Source: Bacillus sp. JCM 19034
GTDB taxonomy: Bacteria > Bacillota > Bacilli > Bacillales > Bacillaceae_D
Reading direction: 5' to 3'
Length of the DNA: 64,000 nucleotides
Assembly (NCBI RefSeq): GCF_001310635.1
Contig: NZ_BAXR01000009.1
Span: 21,687 to 85,686, forward strand
Each line of letters starts with the position of its first letter. Position 1 is the stretch's first letter. The notes beneath the pieces were generated by a model. The model was not told the DNA's origin. It saw only the letters and a program-made list of their open reading frames with translations, and ran no database searches. The position numbers and the translations under genes are program-made. Positions 37,525 through 48,277 of the stretch are shown here, piece by piece.

Positions 37525-37913
37525 ATGAAGTTGTCAGGAAAGGTATTCATTGGATTTTTGCTTATCATTGTAGGTGCGAATATTCTGTTCAGTATGATTG
37601 GCATTCACCTTGGAAGTTTAGTTGGACTTGCTATAGGAGCTGCCTTGCTCTATTGGGATATAGGCGCTATCAGGATGAAGGGCAATGGACATTAATAAGT
37701 GTTATTTTGATTATTATTGGAATGGGTATCCTGTTCGGTGGGTTAGGAGGAATCATTAGCTTCCTAATAGGTGGGTTTTTCGTTTACGTAGGATATCAAT
37801 TCATTACGCGAAAACAAAAGGAAAAGGAGAGCATCGAAGAAGAGGTAGAACTACCACGAAAGCAATATGATTCATTAGATGAAGAGATTGATCGTTTGTT
37901 AGAACAGAAATAA
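37525..37913 (+). CDS. liaI: LiaI-type membrane protein, frame broken at 37655-37657
   Basis: LiaI anchors LiaH at the membrane under cell-envelope stress. The ATG follows AAGGAGGAAG. The frame MKLSGKVFIGFLLIIVGANI runs to 37695; adding one G to GGG at 37655-37657 joins it to GYRRYQDEGQWTLISVILII and an acidic C-terminal tail. Restored length is about 129 residues (LiaI 126), with four hydrophobic segments in two hairpins. The gene is first in the lia operon, twenty bases before liaH. Confidence 0.85.
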
Positions 37914-37933
37914 TAACAGGAGGTAATGGTAGA

Positions 37934-38581
37934 ATGGATGTTGCAAAAAGAATCGAGCATTTTTTTAAAGCATATGTTAATGAAGGGTTAGAAAGAATAG
38001 AGGATCCTGTTATAATGGTAAAGCAATATATGCGTGATGTAAAAACAGAGATTACTAAAAGGACGAAGCTTATTGAAAAAAGGCAGCACCTGTCACTAAC
38101 TTTAAAAGAGGACGCGAAACTACTTAAGGAAAAAATTGAAAAAAGAGAAACGCAAGCTAAACAAGCTTTGGAAAATGGTGATGAGGAGCTTGCTAAAAAG
38201 TTATTGCTTAATAAACATGATGCATATGACACACAAAAACATTATGAAGCATTATATGAGCGAAACGAGGAACAACTTGTTGAGCTGAAGGTTGAATTAG
38301 AAGAACTCCATGTAAAGTATCAGAAATTAAAAGAACGTAAGCTTGACCTTTTATTACGGATGGAGGCTGTTCAAGCTAATCAAACAGCACAACAGTACGG
38401 TAGGGAAAAAGGTCGTCGTTCGCATTTCCATGAAGATCCGTTTCAGCTATGGGAAGAGCGAATTATAGAAATGGAACGAACAGTCGGTAAACAATGCGAG
38501 CAAGAGAATGTTGAAATGAATCAAAAAGTAATGGCGGAATTAGAGAACTTAAAAGGAGAGCTTAAGGAGAAAAGTCAATAA
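37934..38581 (+). CDS. liaH: Phage-shock protein A homologue LiaH
   Basis: A 215-residue PspA/IM30 family protein, almost entirely coiled coil, which forms large oligomers protecting the membrane after antibiotic damage. Family features include the N-terminal amphipathic helix MDVAKRIEHFFKAYVNEGLE and the segment IEDPVIMVKQYMRDV. GGAGGTAA lies before the ATG. It is followed by a stem-loop that probably reduces read-through into liaGFSR. Confidence 0.94.
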   Translation: MDVAKRIEHFFKAYVNEGLERIEDPVIMVKQYMRDVKTEITKRTKLIEKRQHLSLTLKEDAKLLKEKIEKRETQAKQALENGDEELAKKLLLNKHDAYDTQKHYEALYERNEEQLVELKVELEELHVKYQKLKERKLDLLLRMEAVQANQTAQQYGREKGRRSHFHEDPFQLWEERIIEMERTVGKQCEQENVEMNQKVMAELENLKGELKEKSQ

Positions 38582-38586
38582 TAAAC

Positions 38587-38637
38587 GTCGTGTTGGGAAT
38601 GTGAGAAATATTTGACATTTCCTTCACGACTTTCTCT
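38587..38637 (+). terminator. Partial terminator between liaH and liaG
   Basis: A two-part stem GTCGTG / CACGAC with inner GGAATGT / ACATTTCC is followed by TTTCTCTT. Its position matches the stem-loop known after liaH in B. subtilis, which separates high liaIH from low liaGFSR expression. Confidence 0.75.
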
Positions 38638-38648
38638 TCAGAAAAAAG

Positions 38649-38654
38649 TATAAT
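38649..38654 (+). promoter_or_regulatory. Possible -10 of a basal liaGFSR promoter
   Basis: A consensus TATAAT lies about 100 bases before liaG, with no good -35. A weak constitutive promoter at this place is known in B. subtilis. Confidence 0.3.
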
Positions 38655-38747
38655 AGATAGCAGGCAGTAACTTTGTGGAGCTTCTCATTATTTATAGACC
38701 ACGTGTGTTCTATCCAATGCTTTTAGTGGGAATTTAGGAGGATTGTA

Positions 38748-39617
38748 ATGAAATATATATTGGGGATAGGCTTAATTGTAGTAGGTATCATCATTGCTTA
38801 TAGTGCGATTGGACCGATTTGGTTAACGGGGGAAAGAAATGAAGTGGGAGATTATTTACAGGAATCACTTGATGAAGTAACTCACCTTGAACTTTCCGGT
38901 GTGGCTATAGATTGGGAAATTGAAACAAGTAATCATTCTTATGTAGAGATAGAAATTGACAATAAGCATAAGCGTACGAACATGTATTCCACTTTGAAAA
39001 ACGGGACATTGTCTATTGAGATTAAGCGGGAAAACTTCTTTTCTTTTATTCCGTTTAATTTCTCCTTTAGTCAAGAGAAGGCTATAGTGAGAATTCCACA
39101 AGATTATATGGATGCACTTACGATAGATTCTGTTTCAGGGGATGTATTAATCAATGACTTATCAAATTTACAATCGATTTCTGTTAAGACGGTATCAGGA
39201 GATTTGATAGCTGACTTAGTAGAAGTGGAAACGAATGTTCAATTGAATACAACATCAGGAGATATGTTACTTCAGAATGTAAAAGCGGAAGAAATCAGCG
39301 TAGATACAGTTTCTGGTGATGTTGCAATTCCATCGATAGAAGGTGAGATATCGGTGAAAACGACATCAGGAGATATTTATGCGAAATTTAACAATGACCA
39401 TAATGCAATAATGTTAAAAACAACCTCAGGTGATGTGATGATCGATTTAGCAAATGCAAATGCAGAGTTAGATCTTAACACAACATCAGGAGATATATTA
39501 GTTACGCCAACTATGTCAGATCAACAGGTTTCGAACCGACAAATTTCTGGCAAGATTGGTCAGGGAGAATACCCAATATCGGTCACAACGACATCAGGAG
39601 ATATCTTGATTAAATAA
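38748..39617 (+). CDS. liaG: LiaG-type protein, DUF4097 beta-solenoid
   Basis: A 289-residue protein with one N-terminal membrane anchor (residues 3-22) and an extracellular repeat domain. Eight copies of a (T/V)SGD motif (SVSGDV, TVSGDL, TTSGDM, TVSGDV, TTSGDI, TTSGDV, TTSGDI, TTSGDI) recur about every 17-24 residues, the pattern of a right-handed beta-helix typical of DUF4097. The gene lies between liaH and liaF. Function in the Lia system is not established. Confidence 0.85.
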   Translation: MKYILGIGLIVVGIIIAYSAIGPIWLTGERNEVGDYLQESLDEVTHLELSGVAIDWEIETSNHSYVEIEIDNKHKRTNMYSTLKNGTLSIEIKRENFFSFIPFNFSFSQEKAIVRIPQDYMDALTIDSVSGDVLINDLSNLQSISVKTVSGDLIADLVEVETNVQLNTTSGDMLLQNVKAEEISVDTVSGDVAIPSIEGEISVKTTSGDIYAKFNNDHNAIMLKTTSGDVMIDLANANAELDLNTTSGDILVTPTMSDQQVSNRQISGKIGQGEYPISVTTTSGDILIK

Positions 39618-39640
39618 CAACTAGGAAAGGAGCGGTTCGT

Positions 39641-40398
39641 ATGAAGAGACAAACAGTCTTTGGAATCATTATCGCTATTATCGGATTAAATATTCTATTT
39701 AATTCTTTTCATTTATCACTTGGTTCCTTAATTGGACCGCTCATTTTTATTCTTTTAGCGATTTTCTTTTTATCAAAAAGGTCATCGCTTTTTAAGCGTT
39801 TTTATTTTCAATCATTTTTTTAACGGTCGTGTTTGATTTTCTTTTTTCAATCAACTTCTTTTCGCTTTTTATTGCTGGAATCGCGATATATTTTGGGATA
39901 CGTTTAATTCGCTCGAACAAAAATGATAAAGCGGAAAAAGAAAATATATATGAAACGAATTGGGATTTAGATGATATAGAGGAAGAAGAATTGAAGGAAG
40001 AAGAAAAGTCGAGCTTGCTTAAATACGATTCGCCTATCGTTCGACGAAGCATTATTGGTGAGATAGATTATCGTGAGGCATTCGAATTACAAGATATGAC
40101 GATTTGGAATGGTATTGGAGAAGTTCGCCTAGATTTATCAAGGGCAATTATTCCTGAAGGAGAAACGGTCGTTATCGTTCAAGGGCTAATTGGCGAAATT
40201 CAAATCTACATTCCGGATGATTTGGCGGTGTCTGTACAAGCGTCATCTTTATTAGGCGAAGTCACTGTTCTCCATGAGCGACATAGTGGAATTAATCCAC
40301 ATCTGAGCATTACGACAATAGGCTATAAAGAATCAACCCGTCGAGTCAAGCTTGTATTATCAGTTTCGATTGGTGAAGTGAAGGTGCGTTCGCTATGA
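39641..40398 (+). CDS. liaF: LiaF, inhibitor of LiaRS, frame broken in a T run at 39815-39821
   Basis: LiaF keeps the LiaS kinase inactive without stress. The N-terminal half has four hydrophobic helices. The C-terminal half is a soluble domain with IIGEIDYREAFELQDMTIWN, GIGEVRLDLSRA and LIGEIQIYIPDDLAV, the family signature. One extra T in the seven-T run at 39815-39821 joins the halves to about 252 residues (LiaF 241). The start follows AAAGGAGCGG. The end overlaps liaS by four bases. Confidence 0.9.
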
Positions 40399-41447
40399 GG
40401 AAACGACTTGCACGAATCCAATGGCAATTTATTCGTCATAACTTAGTTGCGATGTTTCTTATTTCCTTTTTCTTAATTTTCTTATTAACGTATGAAAGTA
40501 GCCGTGGTTTTTTATTATTAATGGAATATTCTCTAGCTAATATCCCTCTACTCGTATGGTGCTTATTTGTTATCGTCATTACAGGCATTGTTAGCGGGTA
40601 CCTTCAAGCGTTACCGATTCGTAGAAAAATGGACCAGCTTGTACATACAGCTGCGAAATATGAACGTGGAGCGTTCACATATCGAACAGAAGTGTATGGG
40701 CAAGATGAGTTATCGGAACTGGCTGAAAGAATGAATAGGATGGCTGAACATATGGAAGAACAAGTTACCTCATTACAAAGGCTATCAGCTGAGAGAGCGA
40801 GCTTACAAGATTCGGTAAAAAAAGCAGCCGTAACAGAGGAAAGACAGCGCTTGGCAAGAGAACTTCATGATGCCGTTAGTCAACAGTTGTTTGCTATTTC
40901 AATGATGACAGCTGCCATTAAACAAAACCTTGCCGAAAAAGGAGATTCGGCTGAAGAACAAGTGAAAATTGTTGAAAAAATGGCAAATACGGCACAGGCA
41001 GAAATGCGAGCACTACTACTCCATCTACGACCTGCACATTTAGAAGGAAAAAGTTTAAGAGAAGGAGTAGAGCAGCTACTTATTGAGCTTAAGGAAAAAT
41101 ACCAAATAAGAATTACCATTAACATGGATGAACAAATATCAATGCCAAAAGGGATTGAGGATCAGCTGTTTCGGATGGTTCAAGAGGGGATTTCGAACGT
41201 ATTAAGGCATGCAAAAGCATCCCAATTGGAATTTGACTTAAAACAGACGGAACAAGAAATTAAGATAAAGTTGATTGATAATGGTGTTGGATTTTCACAA
41301 AAGGATGTTCATCAGAGCTCTTATGGATTACAGACGATGAAAGAGCGGATGAATGAAATTGGTGGAACATTACATGTCGTTTCTGTGCCAAATAAAGGAA
41401 CACAAATTGAAGCAAAAATTCCAGTAACATGGAGGGATGACACATGA
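40395..41447 (+). CDS. liaS: Sensor histidine kinase LiaS
   Basis: A 350-residue intramembrane-sensing kinase. Two helices (about 16-38 and 46-70) enclose a very short extracellular loop, then HAMP, then the HisKA_3 site RLARELHDAVSQQLFAISMM (phosphorylated His in ELHD) and an HATPase domain (EGISNVLRHAKAS, DNGVGF, YGLQTMKERM). This is the NarL-type kinase of the LiaFSR system, responding to lipid II antibiotics. It overlaps liaF and liaR by four bases each, so all three are translationally coupled. Confidence 0.95.
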   Translation: MRKRLARIQWQFIRHNLVAMFLISFFLIFLLTYESSRGFLLLMEYSLANIPLLVWCLFVIVITGIVSGYLQALPIRRKMDQLVHTAAKYERGAFTYRTEVYGQDELSELAERMNRMAEHMEEQVTSLQRLSAERASLQDSVKKAAVTEERQRLARELHDAVSQQLFAISMMTAAIKQNLAEKGDSAEEQVKIVEKMANTAQAEMRALLLHLRPAHLEGKSLREGVEQLLIELKEKYQIRITINMDEQISMPKGIEDQLFRMVQEGISNVLRHAKASQLEFDLKQTEQEIKIKLIDNGVGFSQKDVHQSSYGLQTMKERMNEIGGTLHVVSVPNKGTQIEAKIPVTWRDDT

Positions 41448-42076
41448 TTCGAGTGGTTTTAGTAGATGATCATGAAATGGTTAGGATGGGCCTGTCTGCT
41501 TATTTATCGACACAAGCCGATATCGATGTTGTGGGAGAAGCTAGCAATGGTCAGTTAGGTGTCGATTTAGTTTTAAAGGAAAAGCCAGACGTAGTGTTGA
41601 TGGATTTAGTGATGGAAACAATGGATGGTATTACGGCAACAGCAAAGATTACCGAAAAGTTACCAAATGTCAAAGTGATCGTATTGACAAGTTTTATTGA
41701 TGATGAGAAAGTATATCCGGTCATTGAAGCTGGAGCATTTAGTTATATATTAAAAACATCTTCCGCAACGGAAATTGCCAAAGCAATCCGTAGTGCTGCC
41801 AAAGGGGAAGCCATTGTAGAAGCCGAGGTTACGAATAAAATGATGAAAAGAATGCGTAGTGCTAAGGAACGGCCGCTACATGAAAGTTTAACCCCCCGTG
41901 AGCTTGAGGTGCTTCTTCTAATAGGTGAGGGCAGAAGTAATCAAGAAATTGCCGATACGTTATTTATTGGTATTAAAACAGTTAAGACGCATGTTAGTCA
42001 TATTTTGCAAAAGCTTATGCTTGAAGATCGAACGCAAATAGCTGTTTACGCCCATCGCTGTCGGTTAGTAAAGTAA
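41444..42076 (+). CDS. liaR: Response regulator LiaR
   Basis: A 210-residue NarL-family regulator. The receiver has DDHEMVR and the phospho-acceptor in VVLMDLVMETMDG (about Asp54), with the conserved VIVLTSF and lysine of YILKTSS. The C-terminal LuxR-type helix-turn-helix is LTPRELEVLLLIGEGRSNQE plus IADTLFIGIKTVKTHVSHIL. It activates liaI, probably through the palindrome at 37427-37446. Last gene of the operon. Confidence 0.95.
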   Translation: MIRVVLVDDHEMVRMGLSAYLSTQADIDVVGEASNGQLGVDLVLKEKPDVVLMDLVMETMDGITATAKITEKLPNVKVIVLTSFIDDEKVYPVIEAGAFSYILKTSSATEIAKAIRSAAKGEAIVEAEVTNKMMKRMRSAKERPLHESLTPRELEVLLLIGEGRSNQEIADTLFIGIKTVKTHVSHILQKLMLEDRTQIAVYAHRCRLVK

Positions 42077-42107
42077 TTTGTTTTCATAATCTAAATTCAT
42101 CTTCACT

Positions 42108-42136
42108 GATACTCACTTTTTGGGTGAGTATTTTTA
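42108..42136 (+). terminator. Terminator after liaR
   Basis: The stem GATACTCAC / TGAGTAT (paired over ATACTCA) encloses a T-rich loop and is followed by TTTTTAT. Confidence 0.75.
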
Positions 42137-42258
42137 TCATAAAACAAAGCTTTGTCATTCAATCAATATAAGGTATACATAGATTTAAGGTGAAAAGTTT
42201 ATCATAGAATAATGAGGGGTATAGTAGACTAGGCTTTGATGTTAAGAGGAATTTTAGA

Positions 42259-42321
42259 TCCATGCAGGGATGCCATTTTCATGGATTAAAACCATGGAGT
42301 GCATTGCATGGGTGTTTTTTT
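42259..42321 (+). terminator. Complex hairpin upstream of pbpF
   Basis: An outer CCATGC / GCATGG pair encloses an inner CATGG / CCATG pair, followed by GTGTTTTTTTC. It lies in the 327-base gap between liaR and pbpF, which otherwise shows no reading frame. It could be a second terminator or a leader structure for pbpF. Confidence 0.5.
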
Positions 42322-42403
42322 CTGTGGAAAAGCAAAGTATTCGCATTTTTAATCAATCATCAGTATTGTAAGTGAAAGTAATGAATAGTAAGGAGGTGTA
42401 TAA

Positions 42404-44559
42404 ATGATAACAAAAAAGAGAATGATCTTCGTGTTTGCTAGTGCAGTTGCCCTTATTTCATGCGGACTTATTATTTATGTAACGTTATTATTAACAGGGC
42501 AATATGTCATGGATGATGAAAATCTTGTGATGAAATCAACAACAACATTGGTCGATCAGAATGGGACATTGATTACAACATTGTATCGGGAGAATCGTCA
42601 GCCCGTTTCGATACTGGAAGTGCCAGAACATGTACAACAAGCATTCGTGGCTATTGAGGACGAGCGTTTTTATCAGCATCAAGGTTTTGATATAAGAGCG
42701 ATCGGTCGTGCTTTGTATAAAGATGTGATTTCTGGTGAAAAGGTTGAAGGTGGGAGTACAATAACACAACAACTGGCCAAAAATTTGTTTTTAACAAATG
42801 AAAAATCATTTTTAAGAAAAACTCAAGAAGTAGCAATTGCGATGAATTTGGAGAGACGTTACAGCAAAGATGAGATTTTAGAAATGTATCTGAATCATAT
42901 TTATTTTGGACATGGTGCATACGGAATTCAAGCAGCGTCCAAACTCTATTTTAATAAAGATGTTTCAGAGTTGACGATTGAAGAAGGAGCAATGTTAGCA
43001 GGCTTACCAAAGGCTCCAAACTCGTATTCTCCGTTTATTGATTTAGATCGTAGCAAAAACAGACGTGATCTAGTTATAACGATCATGCAGCGTAATGGCT
43101 ATTTAACTGCTGAGGAGGCCGTACGCATAAAAGGAAAAACGATCGCGATTATTGACCAAGAGGAAAGAGATCTCAATCCATATTTAACGTACATTGATAT
43201 GGTAATGGATGAAGCTGCCGAACGCTATCATTTAACTAATGAGGAGTTACTGACCGGAGGATACAGGATCATTGTACCGATGAATGAGGAAATCTTAGTG
43301 AATTCCTACGAGAAGCTACAAGCGGATCAATACTTCCCTAAAGAAGATGTTAGAGCGGAAGCAGCTTTTGTATTAATTGATCATCAAACAGGTGGAGTTC
43401 TAGCAGCACATGGGGGACGTGAATATGTAAGGAAAGGATTAAATCGAGTTAACATAAATCGGCAGCCTGGGTCAACATTTAAACCGCTAGCTGTTTATGC
43501 ACCTGCATTAATGAATGGCTATCATCCTTATTCTTTGCTAAAAGATGAATTGATTGATTACGATGGATATACGCCTCGCAATTATAATGGTCATTACGAA
43601 GATGAAATTTTACTTTACGAGGCGATCACACATTCTGCGAATGCACCTGCGGTTTGGTTGCTAGATCAATGGGCATTAACCAATCGCTTAAACTACTTGA
43701 ACAGGTTGGTATTCGTATTGAAGATCGAGGTTTAGCGATTGCATTAGGAGGATTAAGTGAAGGGATATCACCATTACAACTAACAACGGCTTATCAAATC
43801 TTCGCTAATGGCGGCTATTATATTGAGCCACATTTCATTTCTGAAATTTATTCGTCTGATGGAGAGAGAATTGGTGAGGCTAATCAAGAAAAGCGACGTG
43901 TAATAGATGAGCAGCTAGCTTGGAATATGACGCGAATGCTTGAATCTGTCGTAGTAGAGGGCACAGGATCGGTTGCTGAAAGTAAAGTTGCTATAGCAGG
44001 GAAAACGGGAACTACGTCATTCTCAGATGTACAAGGTGCTACACGTGATGCTTGGTTTGTTGGTTACACGCCTGATGCTGTTGGTGCTGTATGGATGGGC
44101 TATGATGTTACGAACTCCGACCAGTATTTTCATGGAAGTAGTCAACATCCTACAGCACTGTTTATAGATATCGTGAATGAGCAGATAAGTGACGATCAAT
44201 TGCTAACATTTCAGAAACCACGCAATGTCAATGACTTGGAACCACCTATTCAAATGCCAGGAAGTCTTGAATTATTCGCATCGAAAGCATTTGGCGGAGA
44301 AGGTCCATTCAGTGTTCAGTTAAATTGGACTGAAGCTGAAGATGGTCGAGTGCAATATACGATATATGAAATAAGTGAAGAAGGAAGAGAAGAGATAGCA
44401 ACTGTAATAGGTGATTCAAATTATACAATACCGATTTACAACCCATTCTCGGCTAAAATGTATCAAGTCGTTCCTTTTAATAGTCAGACTGATTTAGAAG
44501 GGGAAGCATCTAATATAGCGGAAGCAATATTTCAATTTGGGTTTCAGAATCATAAGTAG
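42404..44559 (+). CDS. pbpF: Bifunctional penicillin-binding protein 1A family (PbpF), frame broken at about 43668
   Basis: A class A PBP that polymerises and crosslinks peptidoglycan outside the membrane. One N-terminal anchor (about 8-30) precedes the glycosyltransferase domain (VAIEDERFYQHQGFD, GGSTITQQLAKNLFL) and the transpeptidase with GSTFKP (catalytic Ser), SAN and KTGTT motifs. A missing A in GATCAATGGG (about 43668) splits it; restoring it gives WLLDQMGINQSLKLLEQVGI. Length is then about 718 residues (PbpF 714). AAGGAGGTG precedes the ATG. It stands before hemEHY, as in B. subtilis. Confidence 0.93.
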
Positions 44560-44726
44560 AAGTTTAAAAGCAGCGTGTTTCTCCCGATTGAAGGCTGCTA
44601 GTATATATAGATTGATCAAAAGCATTAGTTACGCTCAAGAGTGAACCTACTTTCTTGGGTCAAACTTGTGGTCTTGTCGTGCAGTACTTGAATGAAAAAG
44701 ATGAACGTTTTATCTTAGGCGATTTT

Positions 44727-44755
44727 TTGACATTGTATTGGTTTGTCTATACAGT
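44727..44755 (+). promoter_or_regulatory. Sigma-A promoter for hemEHY
   Basis: A consensus TTGACA and TACAGT are separated by 17 bases, 65 bases upstream of hemE. Confidence 0.65.
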
Positions 44756-44819
44756 TGGGATGTTGGTGATTATAGTAGAAGTAGTAAGTAAGAGTTCGGA
44801 ACAATTAAGGGGTGGCAAA

Positions 44820-45857
44820 ATGATAGATACTAATTTTAATGACACGTTTTTGAGAGCTTGTAAAGGGGAGTCTCATGATCATGTACCAGTATGGTATATG
44901 CGTCAAGCTGGGCGTTCACAACCAGAATATCGGGAGTTGAAAAAGAAATATTCGTTATTTGAAATTACCCATGACCCTGAGTTATGTGCCTACGTGACGA
45001 AATTACCGGTTGATCAATATAACAATGATGCAGCTATTTTGTACAAAGATATTATGACACCACTCCCAGCGATTGGAGTTGAAGTTGATATAAAATCAGG
45101 GATCGGTCCTGTTATTGATAATCCAATACAATCGATGTTAGATGTGGAGAGGTTAGGTGAGATTCAACCTGAGGAAGATGTCCCTTACGTATTAGAAACG
45201 ATAAAGCTATTAAGAAAACAGCTGTCAGTACCGCTTATTAGCTTTGGTGGTGCTCCATTTACACTTGCGAGCTATATGATTGAAGGGGGTCCGTCGAAAA
45301 ATTATAATAATACGAAAGCATTTATGTATGCTCAACCAGAAGCTTGGCATTTATTAATGGATAAGTTAGGGAAGATGACAATTACATATGTAAAAGCGCA
45401 AATTGCAGCTGGTGCACAAGCCATTCAAATTTTTGATTCATGGGTTGGAACATTGAATGTAGCAGATTATCGTACGTATGTAAAACCTGTGATGAATAAG
45501 ATTTTCGCTGCTCTGAAAGAGGAAGATGTACCACTTATTATGTTTGGAGTCGGAGCAAGTCATCTTATTAATGAATGGAACGATTTGCCTTTAGATGTCG
45601 TAGGCCTAGATTGGAGAATTTCAATTCAAGAAGCGAGAAATGCTGGGGTCAAGAAAACTGTGCAAGGAAATTTAGATCCTGCGATTTTATTAGCACCATG
45701 GAATGTCATAGAGGAGCGAACAAAAGCAATATTAGATCAAGGAATGCAAACGCCTAACTTTATTTTTAATTTAGGACATGGAGTTTTCCCTGAAGTAAAA
45801 CCAGATACGTTAAGAAAACTGACTGCATTTGTTCATCAATACACAAACACTAAGTAG
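44820..45857 (+). CDS. hemE: Uroporphyrinogen III decarboxylase
   Basis: HemE converts uroporphyrinogen III to coproporphyrinogen III. The 345-residue product has family length. Hallmarks are [16 protein letters not shown] at the N-terminus, [20 protein letters not shown], and [11 protein letters not shown] plus [12 protein letters not shown] in the second half. The ATG at 44820 has AAGGGGTGG upstream; the frame runs open 55 codons further upstream, but that part overlaps the promoter and is not coding. First gene of hemEHY. Confidence 0.96.
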   Translation: MIDTNFNDTFLRACKGESHDHVPVWYMRQAGRSQPEYRELKKKYSLFEITHDPELCAYVTKLPVDQYNNDAAILYKDIMTPLPAIGVEVDIKSGIGPVIDNPIQSMLDVERLGEIQPEEDVPYVLETIKLLRKQLSVPLISFGGAPFTLASYMIEGGPSKNYNNTKAFMYAQPEAWHLLMDKLGKMTITYVKAQIAAGAQAIQIFDSWVGTLNVADYRTYVKPVMNKIFAALKEEDVPLIMFGVGASHLINEWNDLPLDVVGLDWRISIQEARNAGVKKTVQGNLDPAILLAPWNVIEERTKAILDQGMQTPNFIFNLGHGVFPEVKPDTLRKLTAFVHQYTNTK

Positions 45858-45869
45858 GGGGAATGGAAG

Positions 45870-46800
45870 ATGACAAAGAAAAAATGGGACTACTTGTAAT
45901 GGCGTATGGTACACCAAGAAAGAAGGAAGAAATTGAGCCTTACTACACTCATATTCGTCATGGCCGCAAGCCTTCACAAGAAGCGTTAGATGACTTGACT
46001 GAACGATATGAAGCAATTGGAGGCATTAGTCCTTTAGCGAAAATAACGGAGGACCAGGCGTATGGTCTTGAAAAAACATTAAATGAACGGTTTGACGATA
46101 TTGAATTTAAAGCATATTTAGGATTAAAGCACATTGCCCCATTTGTTGAAGATGCTGTTAAGCAAATGAAGGAAGATGGGATTGAGGAAGGCATTAGTAT
46201 TGTTTTAGCACCACATTTCTCAACGTTTAGTGTTAAATCGTACAACGGACGGCTCATGAGGAGGCAGAAAAGATTGGTGGTCCGAACATTGTGAGCGTTG
46301 AAAGCTGGTACGATGAGCCACTTTTTATTGATTACTGGGTTAAGCAAGTACAAGAAACAATGAAAGAAATAGAGGAAGATGATAAGGCTTGTGTGATTTT
46401 TTCTGCACATAGTTTACCAGAACGAATATTAAAAGATGGTGATCCTTATCCAGATCAATTGCAAGAAACAGCCGACCTAATTTCAAAACAGGCGGGAATT
46501 AAACATTATGAAATCGGTTGGCAAAGTGAAGGAAACACACCAGATCCATGGTTAGGTCCTGATGTTCAAGACTTAACGAGAGATTTATATGAAAAGCATG
46601 GCTATACTTCATTTATTTATTGTCCAGTTGGATTTGTTGCTGATCACCTTGAAGTGTTGTATGACAACGATTATGAGTGTAAAGTCGTCACCGATGAGCT
46701 TGGTGTTAACTATTATCGACCTGAAATGCCAAATGCTAAACAGGAATTTCTTGATTGTTTAGCTACTGTTATTGAGAAAAAGCTTGCTGGAAGTGAGTGA
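45870..46800 (+). CDS. hemH: Ferrochelatase (coproporphyrin ferrochelatase), two frame breaks
   Basis: HemH inserts iron into the porphyrin; in Bacillus the substrate is coproporphyrin III. Adding one A to the six-A run at 45879-45884 gives the expected N-terminus [20 protein letters not shown] from an ATG with AGGGGG at proper distance. Adding one G near 46251 joins VKSYNGR to [20 protein letters not shown]. The result is 310 residues, identical in length to B. subtilis HemH. Motifs include the [14 protein letters not shown] loop, SAHSLPE with the metal His, and [19 protein letters not shown]. The alternative ATG at 45863 has the ribosome site too close. Confidence 0.93.
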
Positions 46801-48206
46801 TCATTTTGACAAAACGCATCGCGATTATTGGTGGGGGAATTACTGGTTTAGCTGCTGCATGTCAGTTAGAAAGAGCAGTTAAAGCTGGTGCGCAGCTTCA
46901 GTATGATTTGTATGAGGCCTCGGATCGTTTAGGAGGCAAAATTAGAACAGAAAAACGTGACGGATTTGTTATTGAACGGGGACCGGATTCTTTTTTAGCA
47001 CGTAAGCAAAGTATGTCACGATTAGCAAAGGAAATTGGAATGGAAGATGAGCTTCTTGCTAATGACACAGGTCAAGCATACATTTTAAAAGGCTCGACAT
47101 TATATCCAATTCCTGAAGGGGCTGTAATGGGAATTCCGACGCAGCTTAAGCCGTTTATGCAAACAGGTTTGCTCTCATTAAAGGGTAAGCTTGCTGTAAC
47201 GAAGGATTTATTCTTACCCCCAGTTACTGAGCCTGATGAGGATCTTTCAGTGGGCCACTTATTCCGCAAACGTTTAGGTGATGAAGTAGTCGATCACCTC
47301 ATTGAGCCGTTGTTATCAGGAATTTATGCTGGTGATCTAGATCGTTTAAGCTTGCGGGCCACTTTTCCCCATTTCCAAAAAATGGAGCAGGAGCATCGCA
47401 GCTTAATTAAAGGTCTCTCGCAACAACAGGCAGCTAATAAGCAAACAACGTCCAAGAAAAAAACAGGTATGTTTCTTTCGTTTAAACAAGGCTTAGAATC
47501 CTTTATTAAAGGAATTGAAGCTTACTTGCAGAGTGGGACAATTTATAAAGGAACTCACATTAAGGAAGTTATTAAAGCTGATAGTGGCTATCTATTGCAA
47601 CTTGAGAAACAATCAAAGCAATATGATGCAGTCATTGTAGCTACACCTGCGAAAGTGACAGCGAATTTATTTGCTAACGAAAACCTGTTCTCTTATCTAA
47701 GAAATATGAAAGCTACTTCTGTGGCGACGGTTGCGATGGCTTTTAAAGAGGAGAATGTTAACTTACCATATGAGGGAACTGGCTTTGTTGTTTCAAAGAA
47801 AGGTAACCATATTATCACAGCATGTACGTGGACGCATAAAAAATGGAGCCACACAGCACCCAAAGGCTATGCCTTGCTGCGAGCATATGTCGGTCGTCCA
47901 GATGATTCACAGATAGTTGATCAAGCAGATGACGAAATTGTAAAGGCAGCATTAGCGAATTTAAAAACAATTGTCGCGATTGAAGGCGATCCCGACTTTT
48001 CTTATGTGACACGATGGAAGGAAGCTATGCCACAATACGAGGTCGGACATTCGTTTAAAATCAACAAACTTATGGAAGATGTTCAAAAGCATTATCCTGG
48101 GATCTTTTTAGCTGGAGGAGCATATAAAGGAATTGGCTTACCAGATTGTATTGATCAAGGGGAAGTAGCAGCGAGTGAAGTTCTTCAATTTTTGAATGAA
48201 TCGTGA
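46797..48206 (+). CDS. hemY: Coproporphyrinogen III oxidase / protoporphyrinogen oxidase (HemY, CgoX)
   Basis: A FAD enzyme of about 469 residues that oxidises coproporphyrinogen III to coproporphyrin III in the Gram-positive heme pathway. The dinucleotide-binding [16 protein letters not shown] lies at the N-terminus, followed by [14 protein letters not shown] and GPDSFLARK. The C-terminus has [20 protein letters not shown], which closes the FAD site. The GTG start overlaps the hemH stop; an in-frame TTG at 46806 is equally plausible. In the heme branch it acts after HemE and before HemH. Confidence 0.94.
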   Translation: MIILTKRIAIIGGGITGLAAACQLERAVKAGAQLQYDLYEASDRLGGKIRTEKRDGFVIERGPDSFLARKQSMSRLAKEIGMEDELLANDTGQAYILKGSTLYPIPEGAVMGIPTQLKPFMQTGLLSLKGKLAVTKDLFLPPVTEPDEDLSVGHLFRKRLGDEVVDHLIEPLLSGIYAGDLDRLSLRATFPHFQKMEQEHRSLIKGLSQQQAANKQTTSKKKTGMFLSFKQGLESFIKGIEAYLQSGTIYKGTHIKEVIKADSGYLLQLEKQSKQYDAVIVATPAKVTANLFANENLFSYLRNMKATSVATVAMAFKEENVNLPYEGTGFVVSKKGNHIITACTWTHKKWSHTAPKGYALLRAYVGRPDDSQIVDQADDEIVKAALANLKTIVAIEGDPDFSYVTRWKEAMPQYEVGHSFKINKLMEDVQKHYPGIFLAGGAYKGIGLPDCIDQGEVAASEVLQFLNES

Positions 48207-48227
48207 CCATTACAATCATTAGTAAGA

Positions 48228-48268
48228 AGCCAGCGTATTTAATCATTGAAGATTAAGTAGCTGGCTTT
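48228..48268. terminator. Bidirectional terminator between hemY and guaC
   Basis: AGCCAGC / GCTGGCT plus inner TTTAATC / GATTAA form a long stem between the converging genes. Confidence 0.75.
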
Positions 48269-48277
48269 GAAGCATTA

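Noticed and set aside
37464..37650. A 149-residue protein starting at 37464 as a separate gene
   Set aside because: Its first part is a basic, low-complexity frame overlapping the liaI promoter and start. Only the part after about 37656 is real, as the C-terminal half of LiaI.
44655..44819. A 55-residue N-terminal extension of HemE
   Set aside because: It overlaps a good promoter (44727-44755), and the ATG at 44820 has its own ribosome site and matches the family N-terminus.
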